Below, piece after piece: positions 19,754 through 28,445 of a stretch of DNA of 64,000 bases; position 1 is the stretch's first letter; each line of letters opens with the position of its first letter. Below the pieces are notes generated by a model. That model did not search any database. It had not been told where the DNA came from and saw nothing but the letters and a program-made list of their open reading frames with translations. The stretch spans positions 1-64,000 of the forward strand of contig JALIHJ010000028.1 of the NCBI GenBank assembly GCA_022984795.1, written 5' to 3'. Source of the stretch: Fabrea salina. Its lineage: Eukaryota; Ciliophora; Heterotrichea; Heterotrichida; Fabreidae. Both the position numbers and the translations under genes were made by a program.

Positions 19754-20961
19754 TAGTAATACTTATTAAAAGGCATAGTTCTGGAGTTTGTGGAAAGTGC
19801 ACTTGCTAATTCGTCCATGTCAAACAGTTTTTGCTCAAAGCGAGCAGGGTCTACCTTGGTCTCTGGGGCTTTTTCAGTAACCATGTTTGACTTTACTTTA
19901 ATAGGTTCACTGGACTGGGTTGGTTTGGGTTGAGAAAACAAATCTGCAGGTAGGCTTGTCTTTTGTGTCTCTGTTTTGGTTGCATCAGACACGTTTGGTT
20001 TTTGGAACAGAGTTAAGTTTTCGAAAATGTTTTGGGTTTGTTTTGGTTTTTTTAGGTTAATGTTGCCAAACAAACCTGCAGACAGAGGTTTCTGGTCAGT
20101 TTGCAGCAAGTCAATTTGGTCAATTGTGTTTTGTTCACTTTCATAGTTTTTGGGTTTAAAAATGTCTTGAGGGAAAACTTCAGTAGTTTGTTTTTGAGCA
20201 GGAAAGATGTCAACTTGAGGCGCAGTGTTTGTGAAGATGTCAGGCAAGTCTGCAGAAGCTGGTTCTAGTGCTTTGGGAGCTGAAAAAATGTCTGGTTGTT
20301 GAGTTTTGGGAAGTCCAGCAGACTTAGAAGTGCCAGTGTTTCTTTTAACAGTAGTGTTGGCAAACAAGTCTACTTTGTTGGGCTTTTGGTCGGTGGCAGG
20401 GGGTTCGTAGGCACTAGGAGCTAAATAACCAGACTCTTGAGACGAAGAGTAAACAGACTCTGAGGGCAAGTAGCTGCCAGGGTCTCTCGAAGAAATTCCG
20501 ACGAAGCGTTCTCTTTGGTTGATGGCGTTGTTGCGTTCCATTTCAAGAATTCCTTTGTTGGAAAGCATGTAGCATATGCTTGTGGCTTTTTGTTTGACAA
20601 AGTCTGCTTTCTCAACTCCGTTTTCTTTGTAAGAAAAAGACTCTAGCACTCTGATCTTAAGTATTGAGTCCCTGAGTTGATGCAGCGCTCGAGGGTCCCC
20701 TACTTTGATGATGGTGTCCAATAAAGCAAGGGTTTTGCTGACCTTTTTCCACTCTTTAGCTGGACTTTTGAGTGCTTTCCATACGAATTCCAGAATTTCT
20801 TCGACATCAGCAGGGTCTGAGGTTCTGTCTGCTATTTTGTAAAGCAAAGACTTAGAAGCTACAGTGTCGTTGTTGGACACAGCTTCCTTGAGCATGCTCT
20901 TTAGACTTTGTTTGGAAAGTTTTTCCTTAAACTGCAAAGCAGCTTTTTTTATGTTTTCCAT
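19750..20961 (-). CDS. Epsin-like ENTH-domain clathrin adaptor
   Basis: 403 residues. Residues of about 15-150 form an ENTH domain (KEWKKVSKTLALLDTIIKVG, ESFSYKENGVEKADF, VKQKATSICYML), which binds phosphoinositides and bends membrane. The tail is disordered and carries adaptor-binding motifs DIF or DLF (QPDIFSA, LPDIFTN, QVDIFPA, PQDIFKP, ADLFSQP) and near the C-terminus a clathrin-box-like LFDMDEL. This is the classic epsin layout, without an evident ubiquitin-interacting motif. It probably acts in clathrin-coated vesicle budding, possibly with the AP-1 gamma subunit coded at 44855-47179. The stop (TAA, 19752-19750) overlaps the Kelch stop by 4 bp. Confidence 0.85.
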   Translation of the reverse strand: MENIKKAALQFKEKLSKQSLKSMLKEAVSNNDTVASKSLLYKIADRTSDPADVEEILEFVWKALKSPAKEWKKVSKTLALLDTIIKVGDPRALHQLRDSILKIRVLESFSYKENGVEKADFVKQKATSICYMLSNKGILEMERNNAINQRERFVGISSRDPGSYLPSESVYSSSQESGYLAPSAYEPPATDQKPNKVDLFANTTVKRNTGTSKSAGLPKTQQPDIFSAPKALEPASADLPDIFTNTAPQVDIFPAQKQTTEVFPQDIFKPKNYESEQNTIDQIDLLQTDQKPLSAGLFGNINLKKPKQTQNIFENLTLFQKPNVSDATKTETQKTSLPADLFSQPKPTQSSEPIKVKSNMVTEKAPETKVDPARFEQKLFDMDELASALSTNSRTMPFNKYYY

Positions 20962-21003
20962 TATTAGTTCAACACAGACATTAAGTTTAATTTTTTCACC
21001 TAC

Positions 21004-23067
21004 TTAGATGTACTGCTTAAACTCAGACTCCCACAGGCTCAACATCTCTTCGTCGTACTCGTAGCGGTCCAGGTAAGACTTGATTATTCCGTCGAAGTTT
21101 TCTTCGTACTTCACAAGCTGGGGTTCTCCTTGCATCTTGATGTTGCACTGCACATTGCACCTCCTGGGTTTTTGGTTCTCAATTATTATGTTTCGGATCC
21201 TCAGAATAGTGTCATCTGTCTGGGTGTAGTGCATAAACAGTTCCCTACCTCTTTTGACGTCCCCGCAACTTTTGTAACAGTGCAGTTTGGTCAAGAAGTC
21301 AGAAATGGCTTGGAACCCTGTAGTGGGGATCTGACTGAAGTCCATGTGCAGCAAAAACAACCCGTCGTCAGTGAATTCCACTGTAAGAAAGTTGTTGGGG
21401 GCTTCGAGCATCACTTTCAAGATCACAAACCTTGCCCAGCAGTGGGCTTGGCCCCACTTTTGTTGTTCTGCAGAGTACATCAGCAGTCCCTTTACTCCTG
21501 CGTAAGCCATGTAAAGCCAAATCATGTTCCTGGCCTTTTCCCAGTCTTGAATTCCAAAGATTTCGTGGGGTTCTTTGAAACAGGATAGGTAAACTGCTAC
21601 AGTTTCAGCCCGGCACTCTTCGTAGGCACTGCTTAAGTCTGCAAACTTGGAACTCCAAGTTTCGTCGTGTTGGTACCAACTGTCGATTTGCTCTCCGGTT
21701 GCAGGGTTGACTGCTGAGGTTTCGAAGTTAAACGAACCATCCTGGTTCTTGTAAAGGAGTTTTCCTGAACCGTGGCCCAAGAGTTCGTGGAGAGCCACTG
21801 CTACCGTTTCGGCTGACTCGTACATTTCCAGAACTAACTGCATGTCTTCTTTAGTTAAGAACTGGAGGTTGTCTGGAGTCACTTTGGGGTAGGCGTTTCC
21901 TAAGTTCACGTTTTTAAACCCTTCGTTACAGCGAATGTCGTCATAGTTAGGAATGTTAATGCCGATGGGCACTCCTGCACTTGCAAAGGCCACTACATCT
22001 AGAGAAGTGAAGTCAGGAGGAGTGAAGCTGTCTTTTTCGAAGGTCTTTCCCCAGGGCAACTTAGGAATAATTTCTTCAGCTTTGTTAACTAAGTGAGTGA
22101 ACTTGGCAGAAATTTCTTTGTCGACAATGCTCACGAACCCTTCGAACTCAGCCCTTATGTTGAGGGGGTCTACGTAAGTTTCAATGAACCCTATGTTGGT
22201 TTCTACTACTGGGCCTAAGTCTTTGATCCATTCCCTTTGCGAGTCTTTGTGCTCGTTGATTTCTCCAGTTGTAAAGTGCTTTATGTAGTGCAGAAGCATT
22301 TTTTCTTGGGTGGGGTTGGATACGTAGGGCAAAGCTTCAGTTAAGTTGGAAACTAAAGACCTCATGAAAACAGAGTAGTCTCCGTTCACTATTTTGATGG
22401 TGTTTCCTTCGAACTGGTGCTCTCCTAAGTAAGGCAGAGGGTGCTCCTTCAAACTAGCAATTCTTACTTCGTAGCAATTGTTTACTTTGCACAAGCGGGA
22501 GTTTATGTGCACGTCCGTAAGGTTTTTGCTTTGGAGGAACCTTTTCACCATCTCAGCTTCTTGAAGAGTGATGTCTGGGGAGTAGTAAGAAGTCACTCCT
22601 CCTTTATCAGGAAAGTTCAGCTGTTTCTTGTTGTCACTGTGGTCGTACACAACATTCCCTATGGCACTCCAGATTCTGTCAATTCGCGGAGAGACTCCTT
22701 GGAGTACCTTTTCAAACTTCTCTTTAGGCAACTCGGGGATGATTTTCGTGTCTCCGAAGCTCCTGTAGTTCCCCATGTTTGAGTAAACTCCTGCAGCGTA
22801 AGCTTTGAACTGGGCCCACTCTTCTGGCGTCAGTCCTTCTTGGAAGGCCTTTTCTTCCAAGCCTTCCTTAGCAAATAACTCCTGAAACAACAGAAACAGT
22901 CCAGGAGACTCGTAAGAGCGCTGGAACCAACAAACCTTGCTTCCTTCCCAGGCTGCTTTTGCGAAGTAGTACGAGTAAAGTTTCTCGTTTAGAGAAAGTG
23001 CTCCCCAAGCTCTTTCGCAGTCAAGCAACTGCACAGGACTTTCTGTCTGGAAATAAGGACTAGCCAT
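21004..23067 (-). CDS. DPP3: Dipeptidyl peptidase III (M49 metallopeptidase)
   Basis: 687 residues from the ATG at 23067 (MASPYFQTESP), chosen because it follows AAAATA and stands 13 bp from the divergent start at 23081; an upstream extension would run into that gene. The M49 zinc motif HELLGH is at residues 427-432 and the second motif EECRAE at 483-488, so the zinc ligands (two His and one Glu) and the catalytic Glu428 are present. DPP III removes dipeptides from the N-terminus of short peptides in the cytosol. Length is close to the human enzyme (737). Fully intact. Confidence 0.95.
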   Translation of the reverse strand: MASPYFQTESPVQLLDCERAWGALSLNEKLYSYYFAKAAWEGSKVCWFQRSYESPGLFLLFQELFAKEGLEEKAFQEGLTPEEWAQFKAYAAGVYSNMGNYRSFGDTKIIPELPKEKFEKVLQGVSPRIDRIWSAIGNVVYDHSDNKKQLNFPDKGGVTSYYSPDITLQEAEMVKRFLQSKNLTDVHINSRLCKVNNCYEVRIASLKEHPLPYLGEHQFEGNTIKIVNGDYSVFMRSLVSNLTEALPYVSNPTQEKMLLHYIKHFTTGEINEHKDSQREWIKDLGPVVETNIGFIETYVDPLNIRAEFEGFVSIVDKEISAKFTHLVNKAEEIIPKLPWGKTFEKDSFTPPDFTSLDVVAFASAGVPIGINIPNYDDIRCNEGFKNVNLGNAYPKVTPDNLQFLTKEDMQLVLEMYESAETVAVALHELLGHGSGKLLYKNQDGSFNFETSAVNPATGEQIDSWYQHDETWSSKFADLSSAYEECRAETVAVYLSCFKEPHEIFGIQDWEKARNMIWLYMAYAGVKGLLMYSAEQQKWGQAHCWARFVILKVMLEAPNNFLTVEFTDDGLFLLHMDFSQIPTTGFQAISDFLTKLHCYKSCGDVKRGRELFMHYTQTDDTILRIRNIIIENQKPRRCNVQCNIKMQGEPQLVKYEENFDGIIKSYLDRYEYDEEMLSLWESEFKQYI

Positions 23068-23080
23068 TATTTTTATAAGT
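23068..23080. promoter_or_regulatory. 13-bp divergent intergenic region
   Basis: Only TATTTTTATAAGT separates the start codon of DPP III (minus) from that of the 142-residue protein (plus). The promoters of both genes must therefore lie inside each other's coding sequence or be almost absent. It holds a TATAA word like most start-proximal leaders in the window. Confidence 0.5.
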
Positions 23081-23509
23081 ATGTTTGACGAAGACCCTCC
23101 TTTTAAAGCCCCTGACAACCACCACACAGCTAAAGAAAAGCGCAAACTCAAAAAGATACTTTTCAAAAAGGCCCGAGAAGAGTTTTCTGACTTAAGAGGC
23201 TACAAACTCAAGTACTACGGATGCGTGCACGAAGCCTTGACTAACCCCCTACTTGAGGGAAAAGAACTTGACAAACAAGTAGTTAAGTGCAAAGCCCCTC
23301 TGATTGAAGTAGCTAACTTCATTGAAAGAACCAACAATCACGCCAGAATCAAAGTTAAACGCTGTGTAAAGTCCAAACGTGAAAAAGTCAGGGACCAAAA
23401 GGGCGAGTTGTCTAAAGAAGAGATGGCAGAGTGGGAGTGCATCAACAGATACCACCGGAGGTACTTGTACTACTACCCTGCACAAAGAGACAAGATTTCA
23501 CAACTTTAA
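23081..23509 (+). CDS. Unrecognised basic protein of 142 residues
   Basis: MFDEDPPFKAPDNHHTAKEK opens a very basic, mostly helical protein with four scattered cysteines (around residues 48, 69, 92 and 123) and a Tyr-rich end (RYHRRYLYYYPAQRD). No signal peptide or membrane segment. The gene is certain by its open frame, ATG after TATAAGT and tight fit between neighbours, but I do not recognise the family. The Cys spacing does not match CX9C proteins. Confidence 0.7.
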   Translation: MFDEDPPFKAPDNHHTAKEKRKLKKILFKKAREEFSDLRGYKLKYYGCVHEALTNPLLEGKELDKQVVKCKAPLIEVANFIERTNNHARIKVKRCVKSKREKVRDQKGELSKEEMAEWECINRYHRRYLYYYPAQRDKISQL

Positions 23510-23522
23510 TGCTTATTTAACT

Positions 23523-24185
23523 TCACTTACACTTATCAAAGGTGAAGCCGCCACAAGAAAGTACTATCACAAAAAAGATAATTAGCAGCAGAATTGAAGC
23601 TACTAAGAGAGTTAACTTGAAGTTTTTCCACCACATGTGTCTTTTGACCTTAGTGGCTTGTTTTCTGAGAGTCACAGCACTTTCACTCATGTACTCAGTT
23701 TTGCTGACAAGCAGTTCAATCTTTTCGCCCCTTGCAAGGACTTTGTCGATGTTTTCGATCATGATGTCCTTGGTTTTTTCAATGTTATCTCTAGCTACTT
23801 TGATTTTGTCGGTGGAATTGTTGTACTGGACCATTTTGGATTTCATGACTTCTGAGAACTCCCTGTTGGCTCCGTACCCCAGCATTTTGCTTGCTTCTTC
23901 TTCGCCGTAGCGCTCGAAGAACTTGCCTTTCATGTCTACTAAGAAAGAGTAAGCTGTTCTGTTTGGAAAGCCTGAGTCAGTCATGCACAAAAAGGTAAAC
24001 CCACTTTGGTTGTGGTAGTGGAACATATACTTGTTTTCGTAAGTATAGGAAATGGATGTATTGGGTCTGACTTTGTCCAGCAGTCTAACAGCCAGTAACT
24101 GGAAGTTCCCCTCTGCAAGTGCAACCTCTGCAAGTGGAGTGCTGCTGTCGTCCCTTGCCACCAAGCTGTATATGATAGAAGCCAT
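23523..24185 (-). CDS. VAMP7-like longin R-SNARE
   Basis: 220 residues. A longin domain (residues 1-115; IYSLVARDDS, FLCMTDSGFPNRTAYSFL) is followed by a SNARE helix (about 125-185) with the zero-layer arginine R152 (KVLARGEKIEL), a single C-terminal membrane helix (LTLLVASILLLIIFFVIVL) and a short lumenal tail. This is the complete VAMP7/YKT6-class layout, anchored by a helix as in VAMP7. It acts in fusion of vesicles with lysosomal, vacuolar or plasma membranes. Same strand as the RING gene behind it, 11 bp apart. Confidence 0.93.
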   Translation of the reverse strand: MASIIYSLVARDDSSTPLAEVALAEGNFQLLAVRLLDKVRPNTSISYTYENKYMFHYHNQSGFTFLCMTDSGFPNRTAYSFLVDMKGKFFERYGEEEASKMLGYGANREFSEVMKSKMVQYNNSTDKIKVARDNIEKTKDIMIENIDKVLARGEKIELLVSKTEYMSESAVTLRKQATKVKRHMWWKNFKLTLLVASILLLIIFFVIVLSCGGFTFDKCK

Positions 24186-24196
24186 TTATGCAACAA

Positions 24197-24886
24197 TTAA
24201 ACTTCAAACTGAATCTCGGTTCTGCAGTAAGGACAAATAGCGTTTCTAACTAACCAAGGACTCACACACTCGTCGTGGAACTTGTGGAAACAGTTAGGCA
24301 GAACTATTACTTCGTTCCCAACCACCACGTTTTCTAGGCAAATAGAACAAACAAAGGGAGACTCACAAACTTCTCTCTTCAAGTTCTGGATTCCTTCTTG
24401 GTCCAAACCCTCTCTCACTACTTGTGGAAAGTCTCCGTTGATAGCCGCAGTGTCTGCTGCAACTAGGTATGTCAGTGCAATTGAAAACACTACAACTAAA
24501 CAACAAGTCAAGCACCAATATACACACGAAGTAACTAGTCTAGTAATCACTTTGTATCTAGGTTCTGGAAGGCACTCTGGAGTGCTTTTGAGCACTTCAA
24601 CTGTCCAAAAGATTCCTAAAATAGTCCAAACTAAGCTTAGTCCCAGCAGAAAGGGAACTATGCCGAAGAGCTTTGCGTGGCGCCTTAGTGTTCGGCTTTG
24701 ATACAACTCAATACTGAGTAAGTTCAGCACTAGAACTAAAGTAATTGAACAAAACTCCACACAACTCCAAAGACTAAGTGGGAACTTGCAGTCTGTCCAC
24801 TCTCCTTTCCTTCTGAAGTACTCTGAAATGTTTCTTTCTGTCACAATAAACAGCAGCACTACCCATACAGCCTTTTGGGAGACCAT
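24197..24886 (-). CDS. Multi-pass membrane RING-H2 E3 ubiquitin ligase
   Basis: 229 residues. About four hydrophobic helices (residues 5-20, 42-62, 72-95, 115-145) are followed by a C-terminal RING-H2 finger: CSIC, then NCFHKFHDEC, then CPYC (about residues 180-222). The Cys-x-His-x2-His core is the H2 type found in membrane-anchored ligases of the secretory pathway. The substrate is unknown. The ATG at 24886 follows TTATAATAT. Confidence 0.85.
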   Translation of the reverse strand: MVSQKAVWVVLLFIVTERNISEYFRRKGEWTDCKFPLSLWSCVEFCSITLVLVLNLLSIELYQSRTLRRHAKLFGIVPFLLGLSLVWTILGIFWTVEVLKSTPECLPEPRYKVITRLVTSCVYWCLTCCLVVVFSIALTYLVAADTAAINGDFPQVVREGLDQEGIQNLKREVCESPFVCSICLENVVVGNEVIVLPNCFHKFHDECVSPWLVRNAICPYCRTEIQFEV

Positions 24887-24916
24887 ATATTATAATCATG
24901 TTTAAGATTATAAACA

Positions 24917-25789
24917 CTAGGATATTTGTGAGTAATTTTGGGGGTCTCCTTGTTTGAAATTCAGTGCAAACTCAGGAGCGCAGCACCTGTTGTGCTTGCA
25001 AGCCGGAGTTCCTGGCTCTTGGAGTTTCTTGATTACTTCTACAGGAATGGAGTGGCCTTCTCTGATCTTTTTAGAGTACTGTTGGAGGGCTTTGAACTTC
25101 TTTACATAAGCCCTCAGCACACCTACTTTGTCGTCTTTGTGTTCTTGGAAGTTAAAGCCAAACTTCCTGCCGAACCTGAGCTGAAGTAAGTAGTCGTCAA
25201 GAGACTTTTTGGAAATGCTGACTTTATTGGCAGCTTCTTCAAGGGTGAGTTTAACCAACTCACCCTTTGCGTTGGGAGTGCCGTTGTAGAGTTTCCTCCA
25301 CTTAGAAACCTTTTCTATTATGTAGCCTATTTTGCGTTCTTTGGTGCGTCTGGAAGTTTTGTGGTTGTGGGAAACGTCTTCTTCCTGTCTTATTTTGACA
25401 GTAGGACTGCTTCCGATGGTGACCATGGTTCCAAACTCATTTTTAATGGGTTCTTTGCAAATGACTTTGAGCAGACTGTTTTGGATCTCAAATTCCGGAA
25501 TGGACACACTTGAAGGAAGAGGGTCGTTTCCGCAGTACACTTCCAAACGTGCACAGGGCGAGTAGTACCAAACCATTGAGTTATCTAAAGGGAAACCAAG
25601 GTGTTTCAAGTGGCTTAGTATAGGTGCTAACAGTACTTCGCAGGCACAGTTGAACATAAGGAATGGTTCACTTACGTTGGGAATGACCTCCACTTCCTTT
25701 TGGGGGTGAGTTCCGAACTGCAACTCTATGTCTATTGATTTTGGACGTGCATGTGAAGAATCATCTTTATCATACTTGCCAGAATCCAT
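24917..25789 (-). CDS. Putative DNA-binding-like protein with a conserved helical domain
   Basis: 290 residues. Residues of about 150-235 form a well-ordered helical domain: KVSKWRKLYNGTPNAKGE, LTLEEAANKVSISKKSLDDY, LLQLRFGRKFGFNF. 'LTLEEAANKVSISKKSLDDYL' reads like a helix-turn-helix of the kind used to recognise DNA. I believe similar domains occur in other ciliate proteins, but cannot name the family with certainty. The C-terminus has a small Cys/His cluster (PACKHNRCCAPEF). The N-terminal half is unassigned. Confidence 0.65.
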   Translation of the reverse strand: MDSGKYDKDDSSHARPKSIDIELQFGTHPQKEVEVIPNVSEPFLMFNCACEVLLAPILSHLKHLGFPLDNSMVWYYSPCARLEVYCGNDPLPSSVSIPEFEIQNSLLKVICKEPIKNEFGTMVTIGSSPTVKIRQEEDVSHNHKTSRRTKERKIGYIIEKVSKWRKLYNGTPNAKGELVKLTLEEAANKVSISKKSLDDYLLQLRFGRKFGFNFQEHKDDKVGVLRAYVKKFKALQQYSKKIREGHSIPVEVIKKLQEPGTPACKHNRCCAPEFALNFKQGDPQNYSQIS

Positions 25790-25799
25790 ATTATGTAGG

Positions 25800-26018
25800 C
25801 TACTTAAAGGGAGGCTTGACTTGTTCCTTGTACTTATCTAAGTCAGTCAAGAAGTGAGCTTTTTTGGGGTCGCTACTCAAACACTTGTGGTAGTTGTCGA
25901 GTTCTTCTCGGCAAGGAACCATCGGGCCTTTTGCTTTGCCTTTGAAGAAATCGCTGTCAAGCCACTCCTGGAAGCACTTTTCGTAGTTTTCACGTAAGTC
26001 TTTGCACTTGTCACTCAT
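25800..26018 (-). CDS. TRIAP1/Mdm35-type twin CX9C protein
   Basis: 72 residues with two CX9C motifs, Cys5-Cys15 (CKDLRENYEKC) and Cys36-Cys46 (CREELDNYHKC), and FQEWLDSDFFKG between them, as in TRIAP1/Mdm35. In yeast and animals this intermembrane-space protein partners PRELI/Ups proteins to move phosphatidic acid inwards for cardiolipin synthesis. That fits the TAM41 gene found in the same window (39743-40657). Start at 26018, 12 bp after the end of the membrane-protein gene on the same strand. Confidence 0.85.
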   Translation of the reverse strand: MSDKCKDLRENYEKCFQEWLDSDFFKGKAKGPMVPCREELDNYHKCLSSDPKKAHFLTDLDKYKEQVKPPFK

Positions 26019-26030
26019 TTTTATAAAGAA

Positions 26031-28271
26031 TTATTTAAGGTTCAACTTGGAAATGAAGTTTTGGAGTTCCTTCAAAGACTCGTTTATAAAGGCTTTTTCT
26101 GGAATGAACGACTCTGTGTCTAACATGGTCTTGAAAATACTTGACAAGTGGTCTGACTCGGTTATTTGGTGCTCAATTGCTTCAAAAAGACTTCCTGAGT
26201 CCATGCTGTACTGGGTGTAGTAGAGCAGAGTTCCTAAAGTAAACACTAAAACCATTAACTTCCAGTTATTTTGGTTGAGTTTTTTAGCCACTACTACAAA
26301 CAAACTAAACAAAGCAACAACTAACACCCAGAAGTTCTTGAGGCAAACTGAGTGAACTACGAAAGCCAAGCAGTATACTAAGCACAAAACGTACAGAATG
26401 AAGTTGTGTTTCCCTACTTGGTAAGTCCGGTATATAGCTACAATCATCATTGCAATTCCTAGAAAGGAAAAAAGCCAAGTGCTAGAAGACGAAAGTAGGG
26501 ATATGCGCATTCCTAGCAAAAGCACTACTACTGAAAGCACTAAGTTTTCCAGGTCAGTTTCTGCTGAAGTGGCGAACAAAATAGGTTGGTAGTTAATAAT
26601 CACAACCACGAAGTTGTAAAAGATAGAAATCACCCAAGAGTCTTCTTGTTCTGCAAGCGAAATCAGCACTAGTGTTATGAGGTACCTCACAAAAAAGTTA
26701 ACTACTGAGTCAGTCACTGTGAACTCAGGGTCTTTGTGTCCTTGGTCACTTGACTGGGGGAGTTCTGACTCTTTAGCTGAAAGCAAGTGTGAACTGCCTA
26801 CACTGAACCAAGCTATGAATGTACTTCCGAACCTCAGCATTGCAGTGCAAAAAGTCCAAAAGTAAGAGTTGTCCAGAAAAGAAGCCACGAAGTGTGAAAA
26901 AGAATCTTCCAGGAACCCCAAAGCAAAAGGGGTCAGAATCACAGGGGTGTAAAACAGAGGAAACAGTATGAAGTCAGGGAAGTAACTTTTTGTTTTAGGC
27001 AAGAACAGGATTGAAATGGACAGTCCTGTGTGGCCAGCTAAACAAACTGCCCAGATCCTCATGTAGAATCCATAAGCAATCAAAGCAACTTGAATTAGCA
27101 TGTAAAGCAGTATCCATAGGTCTTTGAGTTGCCAATCTCTGAAAACACACTTTGCGTCCCTTTTGCCTTTGTTGAGTCTTTGGTCAATGAATTCAGAAGT
27201 GAAGTAGTTAGACTCGAAAAGGTCGTGTTCTTTGTAGTAGTTTACATAAATAATCACAGGCAAACTAGTTATTCCAAAAAGCAAAGAAGTGAGGTAGCCC
27301 ATAAGTCTAAAGTCCACAGGCTTTTTAGTATTCAGAACTTCAGTCACTGCTGCCAACAAAAAAGCTTGAGACCCAGAGTAGTGCAAGTAAACCATCAAAC
27401 CTACAGAGTACACCAAAAGCAAAAGGATCCAAAAGGGCTGGCAGTGCAGAGGCATGTAGCTGTGCAGGTGCAAACCAACTAAAGAAACCAAGTAAGTCAT
27501 TCCTCCGTAAAAAGGCAACTGGACTAGCGGAAAGTTGCACTGGAAGCTTAAGTAGTAAGACACTGCCATTCCAACAGAACAAAGCAGTACTTTGAATTCT
27601 AAGTTCTGGACAGGCAGCAGGTCTGCACTCCTCACTTTCAAAGAGCTAATTCCAATCAAACTGAAAACTGCGTGTGTAAACATGATGCACCCTGAAGTGG
27701 TGGCTAAAAACAAGCAACTAGAAATAAGGCCTGATCCTTGGGACACGTGCAAAGAGTACCCTCCTAAGTAGCTAATGAAACCCAGCACAGCACTAGAAAA
27801 AAGCAACCCAACTGGTGTGTCTTGGTTGTAAGAAGAAACACAAAGAGCTATGATGAACGTCAGGAAAACGTAAGACCCTATACTATAAAACAAAGAGGTG
27901 ATAGGCAAGATGCCTAGTATAAGTTGGTCTTCAGCTAAGTAAAACCCCTGGGAAGACACCCTTCCGTAGCTTTCTTCGGCCTTTTTGATTAGGATTTCCC
28001 ACATTCTCTGTGCTTGATCTCGAGTTAGGATGTTTTGTCGGATAAGGTGTTCCAGGTCGTCTACACTGATGACTGCTTCTGCGTCGGCTCTGTAGAACTT
28101 CTTGAGGTCTGCTATGAACTTTTGGTCTTGTTGTTTTTTGATTTCAGAAATGTCCTCTTTGGTGATTTTGTGGCTGGGCTGTCCGCCAAAAAGGTTTTCT
28201 ATTTCTTCGTCAGTGAAGCCTTGAATCCCTAACACAGTCAGGGCCAGTGCTGTCACCCAAATCCCTTTCAT
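26031..28271 (-). CDS. Large multi-pass membrane protein, unrecognised
   Basis: 746 residues from the ATG at 28271 (MKGIWVTALALTVLGIQGF), which gives a clean signal peptide and follows TTAATAAAA. A soluble segment (residues 20-110; LEHLIRQNILTRDQAQRMWEIL) is followed by some 16-18 hydrophobic helices and a short soluble end. The segment before the membrane part resembles the 'gliding' helical pair of bacterial DUF2157 membrane proteins (line of residues around LIRQNILTRDQA), but this is only a resemblance. Function unknown; probably in the secretory pathway or plasma membrane. Confidence 0.75.
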   Translation of the reverse strand: MKGIWVTALALTVLGIQGFTDEEIENLFGGQPSHKITKEDISEIKKQQDQKFIADLKKFYRADAEAVISVDDLEHLIRQNILTRDQAQRMWEILIKKAEESYGRVSSQGFYLAEDQLILGILPITSLFYSIGSYVFLTFIIALCVSSYNQDTPVGLLFSSAVLGFISYLGGYSLHVSQGSGLISSCLFLATTSGCIMFTHAVFSLIGISSLKVRSADLLPVQNLEFKVLLCSVGMAVSYYLSFQCNFPLVQLPFYGGMTYLVSLVGLHLHSYMPLHCQPFWILLLLVYSVGLMVYLHYSGSQAFLLAAVTEVLNTKKPVDFRLMGYLTSLLFGITSLPVIIYVNYYKEHDLFESNYFTSEFIDQRLNKGKRDAKCVFRDWQLKDLWILLYMLIQVALIAYGFYMRIWAVCLAGHTGLSISILFLPKTKSYFPDFILFPLFYTPVILTPFALGFLEDSFSHFVASFLDNSYFWTFCTAMLRFGSTFIAWFSVGSSHLLSAKESELPQSSDQGHKDPEFTVTDSVVNFFVRYLITLVLISLAEQEDSWVISIFYNFVVVIINYQPILFATSAETDLENLVLSVVVLLLGMRISLLSSSSTWLFSFLGIAMMIVAIYRTYQVGKHNFILYVLCLVYCLAFVVHSVCLKNFWVLVVALFSLFVVVAKKLNQNNWKLMVLVFTLGTLLYYTQYSMDSGSLFEAIEHQITESDHLSSIFKTMLDTESFIPEKAFINESLKELQNFISKLNLK

Positions 28272-28445
28272 TTTTATTAACTTTAAAGGTGCTGCTTTAT
28301 AAATATAAATGGCACTTTCGTTTGTGGACAAGACATCTTATTCGCTTCCATGGGTGCCTATAGTAAAATGCTTGCAACTTTGCCTAGCTCACACCTAATA
28401 ATATCAGATTAAATTGATAAATCCAGTTAATTGTGGCTATTAAAA

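Noticed and set aside
28431-28445. Upstream GTG start for the Cys-rich protein
   Set aside because: The ATG at 28446 gives a clean signal peptide; non-ATG starts are not needed for any gene here.
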